DNA of 58,799 bases. Source: JAWVFK01 sp033856175. Its GTDB lineage: Bacteria > Actinomycetota > Thermoleophilia > Solirubrobacterales > 70-9. Positions within the stretch are counted from its first letter, which is position 1; the number at the start of each line of letters is the position of its first letter. Below, one piece after another: positions 7,859-15,671 of the stretch. A program made the translations under genes and the position numbers. The stretch is from assembly GCA_033856175.1 (NCBI GenBank), contig JAWVFK010000023.1, positions 1-58,799 on the forward strand, in the 5' to 3' direction. The notes beneath the pieces were generated by a model that did not search any database, was not told where the DNA came from, and saw only the letters and a program-made list of their open reading frames with translations.

Positions 7859-9115
7859 TCAGGCGGACCGGGGGAGATCGGGGAACTGCTCGATCACCCG
7901 GGCGAAGATCTCCAGGGCGCGGTCCAGATGCTCGCGCTCGTGCGTCGCCATCAGGCTCGTCCGCAGCAGCGCCCCGCCCGGCGGCACGGCGGGGTGGATG
8001 GCGACGTTGGTGTAGACGCCGGCGTCGTAGAGCGCTCGCCAGAGCAGCACCGCCTGCCAGTCCTCGCCGACGACGACCGGGACCACTGGCGTGATCGCCG
8101 CCGAGCCGTCGGGCAGCCTGGTCGGCTCGACGACCTGCAGGCCGAGCTGGCTGAGCCCGTCGTGGAGGTAACGGGCGTTGTCGAGCAGCGCAGCGAGCAG
8201 CGGGCCGCCCTCGCTGCGGCAGATCCGCACCGCCGCCAGCGCGGCGCCGACCGCCGCCGGCACCCCGGCGGCGGAGAAGATGAACGAGCGCGCCGAGACG
8301 CGCAGGTACTCGATGACGTCCTCCGGGCCGGCGATGAAGCCGCCGCAGGAAGCCAGGCTCTTGGAGAAGGTGCCCATCCGCAGATCCACCTTGTCCTCGA
8401 GGCCGAAGAGCTCGCAGGCGCCGGCGCCACGAGCGCCGAGCACGCCGACGCCGTGGGCCTCGTCGACCATCAACCTGGCGCCGTAGCGCTGGCAGAGCTC
8501 GACGACCGGCGGCAGGTCGCAGATGTCGCCCTCCATCGAGTAGACGCCGTCGACGACGACGAGCACGCCGCCGCCATCGCCCGCCGCGCGCTCGAGCATC
8601 CGCTCGAGCTTGTCGATCCGGTTGTGGCGAAAGGGGCGCAGCTTGGCCCCCGAGAGCCGGCAGCCGTCGAGGATCGAGGCGTGGTCGCCGGAGTCGCAGA
8701 TAACGGTGTCGCCCGGCTCGAGGATCGTGCCGATGCAGCCGACGTTCGCCTGGTAGCCGGTCGTGAAGACGATCGCGTCCTCGGTCTCCATCCACTCGGC
8801 GATCTCGCGCTCGAGCTCGATGTGGAGGGGGATCGTGCCGTTCAGCAGCCGTGAGCCGGTCAGCGCCGTGCCGTAGCGGTCGAGGGCGTCGCGCGCCGCA
8901 CCCTTGACGCGCTCGTCGCCGGTCAGCCCGAGGTAGTTGTTGGAGCCGAGCATGATCGTCTCGCGCCCCTCCATCTCGACGATCGGGCCGGCCTGCGAGG
9001 TGAGCAGGCGAAAATAGGGCAGCAGGTCGGCCTCCTTGGCCGCGGCGAGCTGCTCGGAGCGCTCGTGGTTGCGCGCCTTGGCAAAGACGTCAACCGGGGA
9101 CTTCGTCTCGGTCAC
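7859..9115 (-). CDS. alpha-oxoamine synthase, serine palmitoyltransferase-like
   Basis: This is a 418-residue PLP enzyme of the family that condenses an amino acid with an acyl-CoA (BioF, Kbl, serine palmitoyltransferase). Lys252 in GTFSKS should hold PLP; Asp218/His221 (VDEAHG) and DHASILDG (144-151) are the other cofactor-site motifs. The N-terminal LLPYFRLLTSQAGP and IMLGSNNYLGLT wording is closer to bacterial serine palmitoyltransferase than to BioF or Kbl as I remember them; no biotin or threonine-catabolism gene is nearby. It starts at GTG 9115, back to back with a GNAT-like gene. The alternative is a BioF/Kbl-type enzyme of other specificity. Confidence 0.75.
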   Translation of the reverse strand: MTETKSPVDVFAKARNHERSEQLAAAKEADLLPYFRLLTSQAGPIVEMEGRETIMLGSNNYLGLTGDERVKGAARDALDRYGTALTGSRLLNGTIPLHIELEREIAEWMETEDAIVFTTGYQANVGCIGTILEPGDTVICDSGDHASILDGCRLSGAKLRPFRHNRIDKLERMLERAAGDGGGVLVVVDGVYSMEGDICDLPPVVELCQRYGARLMVDEAHGVGVLGARGAGACELFGLEDKVDLRMGTFSKSLASCGGFIAGPEDVIEYLRVSARSFIFSAAGVPAAVGAALAAVRICRSEGGPLLAALLDNARYLHDGLSQLGLQVVEPTRLPDGSAAITPVVPVVVGEDWQAVLLWRALYDAGVYTNVAIHPAVPPGGALLRTSLMATHEREHLDRALEIFARVIEQFPDLPRSA

Positions 9116-9192
9116 AGGGGGAAGTGTTCCATGCGCCCAGGCGTGGGGGCTGCTGTCGCCGCTGCGCCCGGTCGCGATCGTCGTCGCCGCGA

Positions 9193-9198
9193 TACGGT
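9193..9198 (+). promoter_or_regulatory. -10 TACGGT of the GNAT-like gene
   Basis: TACGGT ends 6 nt before GTG 9205 with no Shine-Dalgarno, which fixes the start at 9205 and implies a leaderless message. Confidence 0.5.
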
Positions 9199-9204
9199 CC
9201 CCGC

Positions 9205-10344
9205 GTGCCCAGCTCCGAGCTGACCGTCCGGCCCGTCGCCGGCCGGCGCGACCTCAACCGCTTCATCGAGCTGCCCTACCGGCTGCATCGCGGCACCCCC
9301 TGGGTGCCGCCGCTGCGCTTCGAGCGGCGCCAGTTCCTCAACCGCCGCAAGAACCCCTACTTCAAGCATGCCGAGGTCGAGCTCTTCCTCGCCGAGCGCG
9401 ACGGCAAGCCTGTCGGCCGGATCAGCGCCCAGATCGACAGCCGCTGGGACACCTACCAGGGCGGCAACGACGGCATGTTCGGGTTCTTCGAGACCGAGAA
9501 TGACCCCGAGGTGGCGACGGCGCTGCTCGACGCAGCGTCGAGCTGGCTGCGCGAGCGGGGGCGCGAGCGGATGCTCGGACCGATGGACTTCACGACCAAC
9601 GACGAGCTCGGGCTGCTGATCGAGGGCTACGACGTCGCGCCGATGATCCTCCAGCCCTGGCAGCCGCCCTATTACAAGGAGCTGATCGAGGCCACCGGGA
9701 TGGCGAAGACGATGGACGTGCTGATGTGGTTCCTGCACCTGACCGAGCAGATGCACGAGCAGGGCAAGTTCCATCCGATGATCCACGCCGCCGCCGAGCA
9801 GTGCGTCAACGAGCACGGCGTGACGATTCGCAACATGCGAGTCAAGGACCTCGAGAACGAGGTCCAGCGCTTCATGGAGGTCTACAACGCCGCCTGGGGC
9901 CACAACTGGGGCTTCGTCCCGGTCACCGACGAGGAGGTCGCCTTCCAGGCCAAGAACCTCAAGCCGATCATCGACGAGCGCTGGACCTTCATCGCCGAGC
10001 GTGACGGCGAGGTGCTGGGGGCGGCGCTGACCCTGCCCGACATCAACCAGGTGCTCGCCAAGATGAACGGCCGTCTGCTGCCGTTCGGCTGGCTGACCTT
10101 CCTGCGCCAGAAGCCAAAGATCGACCTCGTCCGCGTCTTCGCCCTCGGCGTCAAGCCCGAGCACCAGCACCTCGGCATCGCCGCCGCCTTCTACATCCGC
10201 CACCTCGAGGAGGCCTCGCCCGACGGCATCCCCGGCGGCGAGACCGGCTGGATCCTCGAGACCAACGAGCCGATGAACCGCGCCATGGAGGGCATGGGCG
10301 GCAAGGTGATCAAGAAGTACCGGCTCTACGAGAAGGCGCTGTAG
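9205..10344 (+). CDS. GNAT-fold acyltransferase-like protein
   Basis: This is 379 residues from GTG 9205; an open frame continues upstream but is Arg/Cys-rich noise. The N-terminal half has a GNAT-like FLAERDGKPVGRI strand-helix and a DPEVATALLDAA segment, then MLGPMDFTTNDELGLLI. The C-terminal half has a second acetyltransferase-like unit (FIAERDGEVLGAAL; VRVFALGVKPEHQHLGI, the usual acyl-CoA-binding region). This resembles the large YghO-like GNAT family. From memory, the Caulobacter ceramide synthase is also a GNAT-like protein encoded near serine palmitoyltransferase, and this gene diverges from an SPT-like gene. N-acylation of a sphingoid base is a hypothesis, not shown here. Confidence 0.68.
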   Translation: MPSSELTVRPVAGRRDLNRFIELPYRLHRGTPWVPPLRFERRQFLNRRKNPYFKHAEVELFLAERDGKPVGRISAQIDSRWDTYQGGNDGMFGFFETENDPEVATALLDAASSWLRERGRERMLGPMDFTTNDELGLLIEGYDVAPMILQPWQPPYYKELIEATGMAKTMDVLMWFLHLTEQMHEQGKFHPMIHAAAEQCVNEHGVTIRNMRVKDLENEVQRFMEVYNAAWGHNWGFVPVTDEEVAFQAKNLKPIIDERWTFIAERDGEVLGAALTLPDINQVLAKMNGRLLPFGWLTFLRQKPKIDLVRVFALGVKPEHQHLGIAAAFYIRHLEEASPDGIPGGETGWILETNEPMNRAMEGMGGKVIKKYRLYEKAL

Positions 10345-10370
10345 CGGTCGAACGCGGCCGCTGTCGCGAT

Positions 10371-10376
10371 TAGACT
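10371..10376 (+). promoter_or_regulatory. -10 TAGACT of the 10384 gene
   Basis: TAGACT ends 7 nt before GTG 10384. No ribosome site lies between, so the message is probably leaderless. Confidence 0.5.
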
Positions 10377-10383
10377 GCGCCGG

Positions 10384-10671
10384 GTGAGTGAGGTCGAGGA
10401 GATCGAGGGCGAGCTCGTCGATGACGGGGAGCGTCTGCTTCCCCTGAGGCGCGAGCCCGGGCAGCTGGAGCGCCGCGGTGAGGTTGCCGCGGCCGCGCTC
10501 GTCGCTGCCGGTGGCCTGGTCGCCGGGGCGGCGACGGTTGCCGCGGTGCGTGCCGCCTGGGGCGGCGGTTCGAAGCGGCCCGCCCGGCGAGTGCCCAAGC
10601 AGCTCGCGCGGCCGGCCAGCGTGATCGCCAGCCGTTCGTTTCTCGTCGACATCCATCTGCTCGGCAAGTGA
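10384..10671 (+). CDS. small membrane protein of unknown function
   Basis: This is a 95-residue protein with an acidic N-terminus (EVEEIEGELVDDGE), one hydrophobic segment (about 34-55, AAAALVAAGGLVAGAATVAAV) and a basic C-terminus. It starts at GTG behind a leaderless-type promoter and overlaps the glycosylase start by 4 bp (GTGA), so the two are likely coupled. No function can be inferred. Confidence 0.6.
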   Translation: MSEVEEIEGELVDDGERLLPLRREPGQLERRGEVAAAALVAAGGLVAGAATVAAVRAAWGGGSKRPARRVPKQLARPASVIASRSFLVDIHLLGK

Positions 10672-11591
10672 GCCTCGCACCAGCTGGGCTGGAGGTGCGG
10701 GTTCGCCCGCGCTCGCCGCTGCGGTTGCCTGGGGGCAGCGCGCCGGACGGCGTCCTGCGGGTGCGCCAGGGGGTCGTCAGCCGCCTGCTCCACGTCGAGG
10801 GCCGGCCGGTCGTCGTCCGGGGCTGGCTGACTCGCTCGGGCGAGGTCTGCCTCGAGGCTGTCGCCGCAGACGTCACCGAGGTCACCGAGGTGGCGGCCGA
10901 TGAAGACGTCCTGATCGCGGCGATCGAGCGGATGCGCTTCGCGCTCGGGATCGACGAGGACATGAGCGAGTTCTTCCGCCGCTTCAAGGGCGATCCGCTG
11001 CTCGGCCCGGTGATCCGGCGGCGGCCCTGGATCCGGCCCCGCCGCCGGCCCTTCGCCTGGGAGGCGCTGCTCGGAGCGATCTGCCAGCAGCTGATCGAGG
11101 CCGCTGAGGCGCTCGAGATCCAGCGGCGGATCAGCCGCCGCTGGGGGGCGACGGGACCCGATTGGCTGCGCGACGTTCCCAGCCCGGCGACGATCGCAGC
11201 GCTGGCGCCGGCGGAGCTCGTCGCACTCGGGCTGGCGCCGAAGCGGGCGCTGGCGCTGATCGCGGTCGCGCGAGAGATCGTCGCGGGCCGGATCGACCCC
11301 GCCGATCCGGCGACCGATCAGCGGCTGCTGGCCACCCCGGAGATCGGGTCGTGGACGCAGCAGATGCTGGCTCTCAACGGCCGTGGCGATCCGGACTCGC
11401 TGCCGGCCGGCGACCTCGGCTACATCAAGCTCGTCGGCCGGCTCGCAAATTTCGGCCGCCGCGCCACGATCGCCGAGGTCGAGGAGTTCTTCGCGCCCTA
11501 CGAGCCCTATCGCGGCCTGGCGGGGACGTTCGCCCTCGTCGGCCTTCACGGCCGCATCGCCCAGGGCCCGCCCCTGCGGCTCGCTGCCTGA
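10668..11591 (+). CDS. DNA-3-methyladenine glycosylase II (AlkA-like)
   Basis: This 307-residue member of the HhH-GPD base-excision repair superfamily removes alkylated purines from DNA. The glycosylase core starts near residue 95. WEALLGAICQQLI is the first helix of the core. The helix-hairpin-helix reads TPEIGSWTQQMLAL, followed by DSLPAGDLGY, in which Asp249 is the expected catalytic residue. The N-terminal 90 residues match the variable AlkA-type beta domain. No iron-sulphur Cys cluster is seen, which argues against EndoIII/MutY. It is downstream of a small membrane protein with a 4-bp overlap. Confidence 0.85.
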   Translation: MSLAPAGLEVRVRPRSPLRLPGGSAPDGVLRVRQGVVSRLLHVEGRPVVVRGWLTRSGEVCLEAVAADVTEVTEVAADEDVLIAAIERMRFALGIDEDMSEFFRRFKGDPLLGPVIRRRPWIRPRRRPFAWEALLGAICQQLIEAAEALEIQRRISRRWGATGPDWLRDVPSPATIAALAPAELVALGLAPKRALALIAVAREIVAGRIDPADPATDQRLLATPEIGSWTQQMLALNGRGDPDSLPAGDLGYIKLVGRLANFGRRATIAEVEEFFAPYEPYRGLAGTFALVGLHGRIAQGPPLRLAA

Positions 11592-11607
11592 GCCGCGCCC
11601 CGCTCGG

Positions 11608-12621
11608 CTAGCGGATCCGGCCCGGCAGGTGGTCGTTCGTGAAGGCGTCGGCCGCCTTCGGCAGGTTCTGGATGATCGCGTTGTCGCGCATCCAGCCGGC
11701 GAAGTCCTGCCACTGCCGCGGGTCCATGTAGCCGAAGGGCTTGCCGCCGGCGCGCTCGAGGTAGGGGAGCGTCGCCTTTACCTCCGGCCCCAGCAGCTTC
11801 GCGTCGAGGACGCCCTCCTGGCGCCCGAGCTCGGCGATGCCGGCGGCGGGACTCTTCAGCGCGTCCTTGGTGCCGCGCGCCAGGGCGGCGAGGAAGAGCT
11901 GGATCCGCTTGGGATCGGCCTCGACCCCCTTCGTCGCGGTAGCGAAGACGAGCTCGTTGTAGGTCGGCACGCCGAGCTTGTCGGCGGTGGCAATCTGCGG
12001 CTTCAGCTTGCGCCGCTCGAGGCTGACTCCCTCGACGTTCGGGTAGCCGCCGAAGATCGCGTCGGCCTTGCCGCTGATGATCGCCGGCAGCAGCCCCTGC
12101 TGGACGTCGACCTGCTTGACGTCGCCGGCGGGGACGCCCGCCTGATTGAGGATGGCGTCGAGGAAGCCGGTCTGGAAGGCAAGCCCGGCGTTGGCGATCC
12201 GCTTGCCGCTGAGATCGGCGGCGGTCGCGATCTTCGCCTTCGGCAGCGAGATCAGCGAGGTCAGCGGCCGGTTGACCAGGGCGCCGACTGCCTGGACCTC
12301 GAGGCCCTGCTCGCGGGCGATGAAGATCTCCGGCTCGTAGGTGATCGCCAGGTCGACCCGGCCGGCGGCGGCCTCCTTCAGCGGCGACGAGGTGTCCGAC
12401 GGAGTGTGCAGGCGGACGTCGAGCCCAGCTTCCTTGAAGTAGCCCTTCGCCAGCGCCTGGTAGATGCCGATGTGGTCGGCGTTGGGCGCGTAGTCGAGTG
12501 AGACGTCGATCGCCTGCGTCGTCGGCGAGAGCTTCTCCGACTTCTCACCGCAGGCGGCCAGCGGCAGAGCGGCGATGAGCGCTGCGGCGGCGAGGGCGAT
12601 CGAGGTCGACTTGCGGGGCAT
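11608..12621 (-). CDS. thiY: thiamine-precursor ABC transporter substrate-binding lipoprotein (ThiY-like)
   Basis: This is 337 residues. A lipoprotein signal peptide ends in LPLAACGEKS with the lipobox Cys at about 24. The mature part is an NMT1/THI5-like binding protein: SLDYAPNADHIGIYQAL, GYFKEAGLDV, AAGRVDLAITYEPEIFIARE. This wording matches ThiY/THI5 proteins that bind hydroxymethylpyrimidine-type precursors rather than sulfonate binders. It is the last gene of a leftward permease/ATPase operon controlled by a TPP riboswitch, which strongly supports a thiamine-precursor role. It acts outside the membrane as a tethered receptor. Confidence 0.88.
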   Translation of the reverse strand: MPRKSTSIALAAAALIAALPLAACGEKSEKLSPTTQAIDVSLDYAPNADHIGIYQALAKGYFKEAGLDVRLHTPSDTSSPLKEAAAGRVDLAITYEPEIFIAREQGLEVQAVGALVNRPLTSLISLPKAKIATAADLSGKRIANAGLAFQTGFLDAILNQAGVPAGDVKQVDVQQGLLPAIISGKADAIFGGYPNVEGVSLERRKLKPQIATADKLGVPTYNELVFATATKGVEADPKRIQLFLAALARGTKDALKSPAAGIAELGRQEGVLDAKLLGPEVKATLPYLERAGGKPFGYMDPRQWQDFAGWMRDNAIIQNLPKAADAFTNDHLPGRIR

Positions 12622-12666
12622 TGGTGCTCGCTTTCTATTCGAAATCGGCAGGGGGCCAGGAGTTGG

Positions 12667-13425
12667 TCACTGGAAGCGCCACCAGGCGAGGCGTCGCTCG
12701 AGCAGCGAGAGCAGCCCGAACAGTCCGATGGCAAAGACCGAGAGCACGACGACGGCGGCGAAGAGCCGCGCGGTCTCGAGTTGGGCCGAGGCCTGGAGCA
12801 TCAGGTGGCCGAGTCCCGCCTCCGAGCCCGCCCATTCGCCGAAGACCGCGCCGATCACGGCGACGGCGACGGCGACCTTGGCGCCGCTGAAGGCGAAGGG
12901 CAGCGCCGCCGGTGCCTCGACCCGGCGCAGGACCTGCCAGCGGCTCGCGTCCAGGGTCCGCATCAGCTTGACCATCTCGCGGTCGACCGAGCCGAGGCCG
13001 TCGAGGGTGTTGACGGTGATCGGGAAGAAGCAGATCAGCGCGATGATCGCCAGCTTCGGCGCGATGCCGAAGCCGAACCAGACGACGAGGATCGGCGCGA
13101 CGACGATGATCGGCACCGTCTGCGAGGCGACGAGCAGCGGGTAGAGCGCCCGGCGCAGCGCGGGGGAGAGGTGAAGGACGGCGGCGAAGCCGATGCCGAG
13201 CAATGCCGCGAGCCCGAAGCCGAGGACGATCTCGCGCAGCGTCACCCAGCCCTCCTCGGCAAGCAGAGAGCGGTCATGCCAGAGCGAGTCGGCGATCGCG
13301 CTCGGCGCCGGCACGAGGAAGTCCTGGATCTTGAGCGCCGAGGCGAGCCAGCCGACGCTGGCGGCGAGCTGCCAGGCGCCGATCAGGCCGATGACGATCG
13401 TCGCCGGGGCGAGCCAGCGCCTCAC
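12667..13425 (-). CDS. thiX: thiamine-precursor ABC transporter permease (ThiX-like)
   Basis: This is 252 residues with about six membrane helices. The BPD-type EAA loop reads MVKLMRTLDASRWQVLRRVE followed by PAALPFAFSG, with the conserved Gly and downstream helix. It belongs to the SsuC/TauC/ThiX family. The start is GTG 13425, which overlaps the ATPase stop as GTGA. A longer frame runs to 13596 but its first 57 residues read as Arg/Gly/Pro shadow of the ATPase gene. Operon order is ATPase, permease, binding protein, under one TPP riboswitch. Confidence 0.88.
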   Translation of the reverse strand: MRRWLAPATIVIGLIGAWQLAASVGWLASALKIQDFLVPAPSAIADSLWHDRSLLAEEGWVTLREIVLGFGLAALLGIGFAAVLHLSPALRRALYPLLVASQTVPIIVVAPILVVWFGFGIAPKLAIIALICFFPITVNTLDGLGSVDREMVKLMRTLDASRWQVLRRVEAPAALPFAFSGAKVAVAVAVIGAVFGEWAGSEAGLGHLMLQASAQLETARLFAAVVVLSVFAIGLFGLLSLLERRLAWWRFQ

Positions 13426-14198
13426 GAGGGCACCCGCGCCATGCCGCCGGCCAGGGCCTCGAGGGCCAGGTGGCGCGCCTGTCCGAACTCTGGCGAGGTG
13501 ATCTCGGCCAGCCTGTCCTCGGCCCGCGGTCCCGGCGAGGCGATCGTCGCCACTGCGCGCCCGGGCCGCGCCGAGAGGACGACGACCCGATCGCATAGAT
13601 AGAGCGCCTCCTCGACGTCGTGGGTGACGAGGACGACGGTGCGCGGCTCGGCGGCGAGGGCGGCGGCGAGCCAGGACTGCATCTCGGCCCGCGTGATCGT
13701 GTCGAGTGAGGCGAACGGCTCGTCGAGCAGCAGCACCGGCTTGCCGGCGATCAGCGTCCGCAGGAAGGCGACGCGCTGGCGCATGCCGCCGGAGAGCTCG
13801 GCCGGCGTCGAGCGCTCGAATCCGGCGAGCCCGAAGCGCTCGAAGAGTGGCCCGGCGGCCCCGCGCGCCGCCGCGCGCCCGAGGCCCCGATTGCGCAGCG
13901 CCAGCGAGGCGTTGTCGATCGCGCTCAGCCAGGGGAGCAGCAGGTCGCGCTGTGGCATGTAGGCACAGCCGGCGAGCCGCTCGCGCGCTCCGGCTTGCTC
14001 GCCAACCGTGATCTCACCCCGCGAGGGATCGCGCAGGCCGCCGATCAACTCGAGCAGAGTCGACTTGCCGCATCCGGACGGGCCGACGAGACCAACCACC
14101 TCGTGCTCGTCGATCTCCAAGTCGAGCCGCTCGATCGCGACGAGCGCCCCGAAGGCGTGGCCGAGGCCATTGATCTTGAGCTTTCCCTTCGCGCGCAT
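13422..14198 (-). CDS. thiZ: thiamine-precursor ABC transporter ATPase (ThiZ-like)
   Basis: This is a 258-residue ABC ATPase: Walker A GPSGCGKS (about 39-46), Q-loop MPQRDLL, signature ELSGGMRQR, Walker B VLLLDEPF, H-loop LVTHDVEEAL. It energises ThiX for uptake of the thiamine precursor bound by ThiY. The only plausible start is ATG 14198; no ATG, GTG or TTG follows until past the first beta-strand. That ATG is the AUG inside the conserved UAAUGC of the TPP riboswitch aptamer, and no Shine-Dalgarno precedes it. The gene's first codons therefore also form the 3' side of the aptamer. Confidence 0.88.
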   Translation of the reverse strand: MRAKGKLKINGLGHAFGALVAIERLDLEIDEHEVVGLVGPSGCGKSTLLELIGGLRDPSRGEITVGEQAGARERLAGCAYMPQRDLLLPWLSAIDNASLALRNRGLGRAAARGAAGPLFERFGLAGFERSTPAELSGGMRQRVAFLRTLIAGKPVLLLDEPFASLDTITRAEMQSWLAAALAAEPRTVVLVTHDVEEALYLCDRVVVLSARPGRAVATIASPGPRAEDRLAEITSPEFGQARHLALEALAGGMARVPS

Positions 14199-14280
14199 TA
14201 CCGCACAGGTTCAAAGGGTCAGCGCCGGGGATTGAAGGATTGAGGCGCTATCTCAGCCCGCTAACCCGCGAGCCCCCCTG
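14183..14280 (-). promoter_or_regulatory. TPP (THI-box) riboswitch
   Basis: Read leftward, the stretch contains in order the TPP-aptamer blocks: a G-rich 5' strand CAGGGGGGCT, GGGCTGAGA, a P3 extension with matching AGCGCC and GGCGCT arms, GACCC, TTTGAACCTG, GCGGTAATGC with its UGCG/CGCG stem, and GAAGGGA. Order, spacing and conserved bases match known thiamine pyrophosphate riboswitches. It heads the thiZXY-type operon. The AUG of UAAUGC (14198-14196) is in frame with the ATPase and is its best start codon, so ligand binding would bury the start codon inside the aptamer. No separate expression platform or terminator is visible. Confidence 0.93.
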
Positions 14281-14312
14281 TTGCGGTCGTAGCCTACTCG
14301 CCGCGCCAGCCG

Positions 14313-15671
14313 CTAGCTCGGCACCGGCGCCGCTCCGGCGACGACGTTGACGAAGTTCTCGAGGTGCTTTGTCGTCCAGCACTCGAAGGCGCCGTCACAG
14401 TGCTTCTCGTAGGCGGCCATCACCGAGTCGCCGTAGTTCCAGTAGAGCTTCGGCTCGGGGTTCAGCCAGAAGGTGCGGCCCGCCCGCGCCGCCACCGCGG
14501 CGAGCGCGTCGGCGTGGGGCTCGCGGCCGTTGGTCCGCGCGTCGCCGAGGACGATGATCGTCGAGCGCGGGCCCAGCTCGTCGGCGATCTGCTCGCCGAA
14601 CTCGAGCCAGACGCGGCCGTAGTCGGTGTAGCCGGAGACGTCGGCGACGCCGCCCTCGCGGCTGACCCGCTCGGAGATCGCGCGGAAGTCGCGCTCGTGC
14701 TCGAAGATGTCGGTGACCTCGGAGATCCGCTCGATGAAGACGAAGCTGCGCAGCTTGCGGAACGAGTCGTGGAGCGCGTGCAGCACCGATAGGAAGAAGA
14801 CGCTGGCCGAGGTCACCGAGGTCGAGACGTCGCAGAGAACGTAGATCTCCGGACGCCGCGGCCGCTTCGGCCGCGTCTTCAGCCGCAACGGGACGCCGCC
14901 GGTCTCGAGCGAGGCGCGCATCGTTCGGCGGACGTCGACGATCCGGCTGCGCTGGCGGCCGCGCTGCTCGTTGCCGAGCGTCGCCAGGCGGCGCTTGAGC
15001 TGGGTCACCGCGCGATGGACCGAGGCGAGGTCCTGGGTCGGGCTGGTCGGCAGCGCCCGGTCGAGCTCGGCGAGCGGCCGCGAGGGCGGCAGCTGCTCGG
15101 TTCGCTCGATCTGCGCTCGCTCGAGCTCGCGCCGCAGGTGGCGCTCGAAGCGGGTCAGCGCCTCGCGGTCGAGCACGGCGCCGCCGTCCTCGGGCTGCGG
15201 CTGTCCCGCCTGCAATCCCAGGGTGCGGCGGATCCGCTGGACGTCGACGCCGATCACCCCCGAGCCCTCGCCGCCGCGGCCGAAGGCGGCGATCGCCAGC
15301 CGCGCCAGGTCGCGCATGTCGCCGTCGCGGCCCTCGACGATCGCCTGGCGGACGGCGTCGCGCAGCTCCTCGAGGTCGATGGCGTCGGCGCCGGAGAAGC
15401 GCTCCTCCCTGATCGCCTCGTCGAGCGCCGCCTGCTCGGCGCCGCGGAAGAAGAAGCGGTCGAAGAGCAGCTCGAAGACGCGGCGGTCCTCCTGCGACTT
15501 GGCGACGGTCGCCGCCAGCGCCTCGCGGAAGTCGGCGGGCTCGGTCCAGGAGATCCGCTGCAGCGCCTCGAAGGCGTCGAGGATCTCCGAGGTGCCGACC
15601 GAGAGCCCCTCGCGGCGCAGCTCCTCGCAGAACTCGATCAGCTGCGGGGCGAACCCCGAAGTGGCGCTCAG
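14313..15671 (-). CDS. vWA-domain protein, CoxE-like
   Basis: This is about 452 residues. The N-terminal SGFAPQLIEFCEELRREGL and DAFEAL region and the C-terminal von Willebrand A domain (YVLCDVSTSVTS, a DxSxS metal-ion site; later IIVLGDARTNG) match CoxE/YehP-type partners of MoxR ATPases. Such pairs act in insertion of metals or maturation of proteins. No ATG, GTG or TTG exists at the N-terminus. The best start is CTG 15671, which overlaps the MoxR stop as CTGA and gives M-S-A-T-S-G-F-A. A longer open frame reaching 16373 reads through the MoxR gene in the wrong frame. Confidence 0.82.
   Translation of the reverse strand: MSATSGFAPQLIEFCEELRREGLSVGTSEILDAFEALQRISWTEPADFREALAATVAKSQEDRRVFELLFDRFFFRGAEQAALDEAIREERFSGADAIDLEELRDAVRQAIVEGRDGDMRDLARLAIAAFGRGGEGSGVIGVDVQRIRRTLGLQAGQPQPEDGGAVLDREALTRFERHLRRELERAQIERTEQLPPSRPLAELDRALPTSPTQDLASVHRAVTQLKRRLATLGNEQRGRQRSRIVDVRRTMRASLETGGVPLRLKTRPKRPRRPEIYVLCDVSTSVTSASVFFLSVLHALHDSFRKLRSFVFIERISEVTDIFEHERDFRAISERVSREGGVADVSGYTDYGRVWLEFGEQIADELGPRSTIIVLGDARTNGREPHADALAAVAARAGRTFWLNPEPKLYWNYGDSVMAAYEKHCDGAFECWTTKHLENFVNVVAGAAPVPS

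Noticed and set aside
9124..9204. N-terminal extension of the GNAT-like gene to ATG 9124
   Set aside because: The extra residues are Arg/Cys/Ser-rich noise, and a -10 hexamer lies at 9193-9198 just before GTG 9205.
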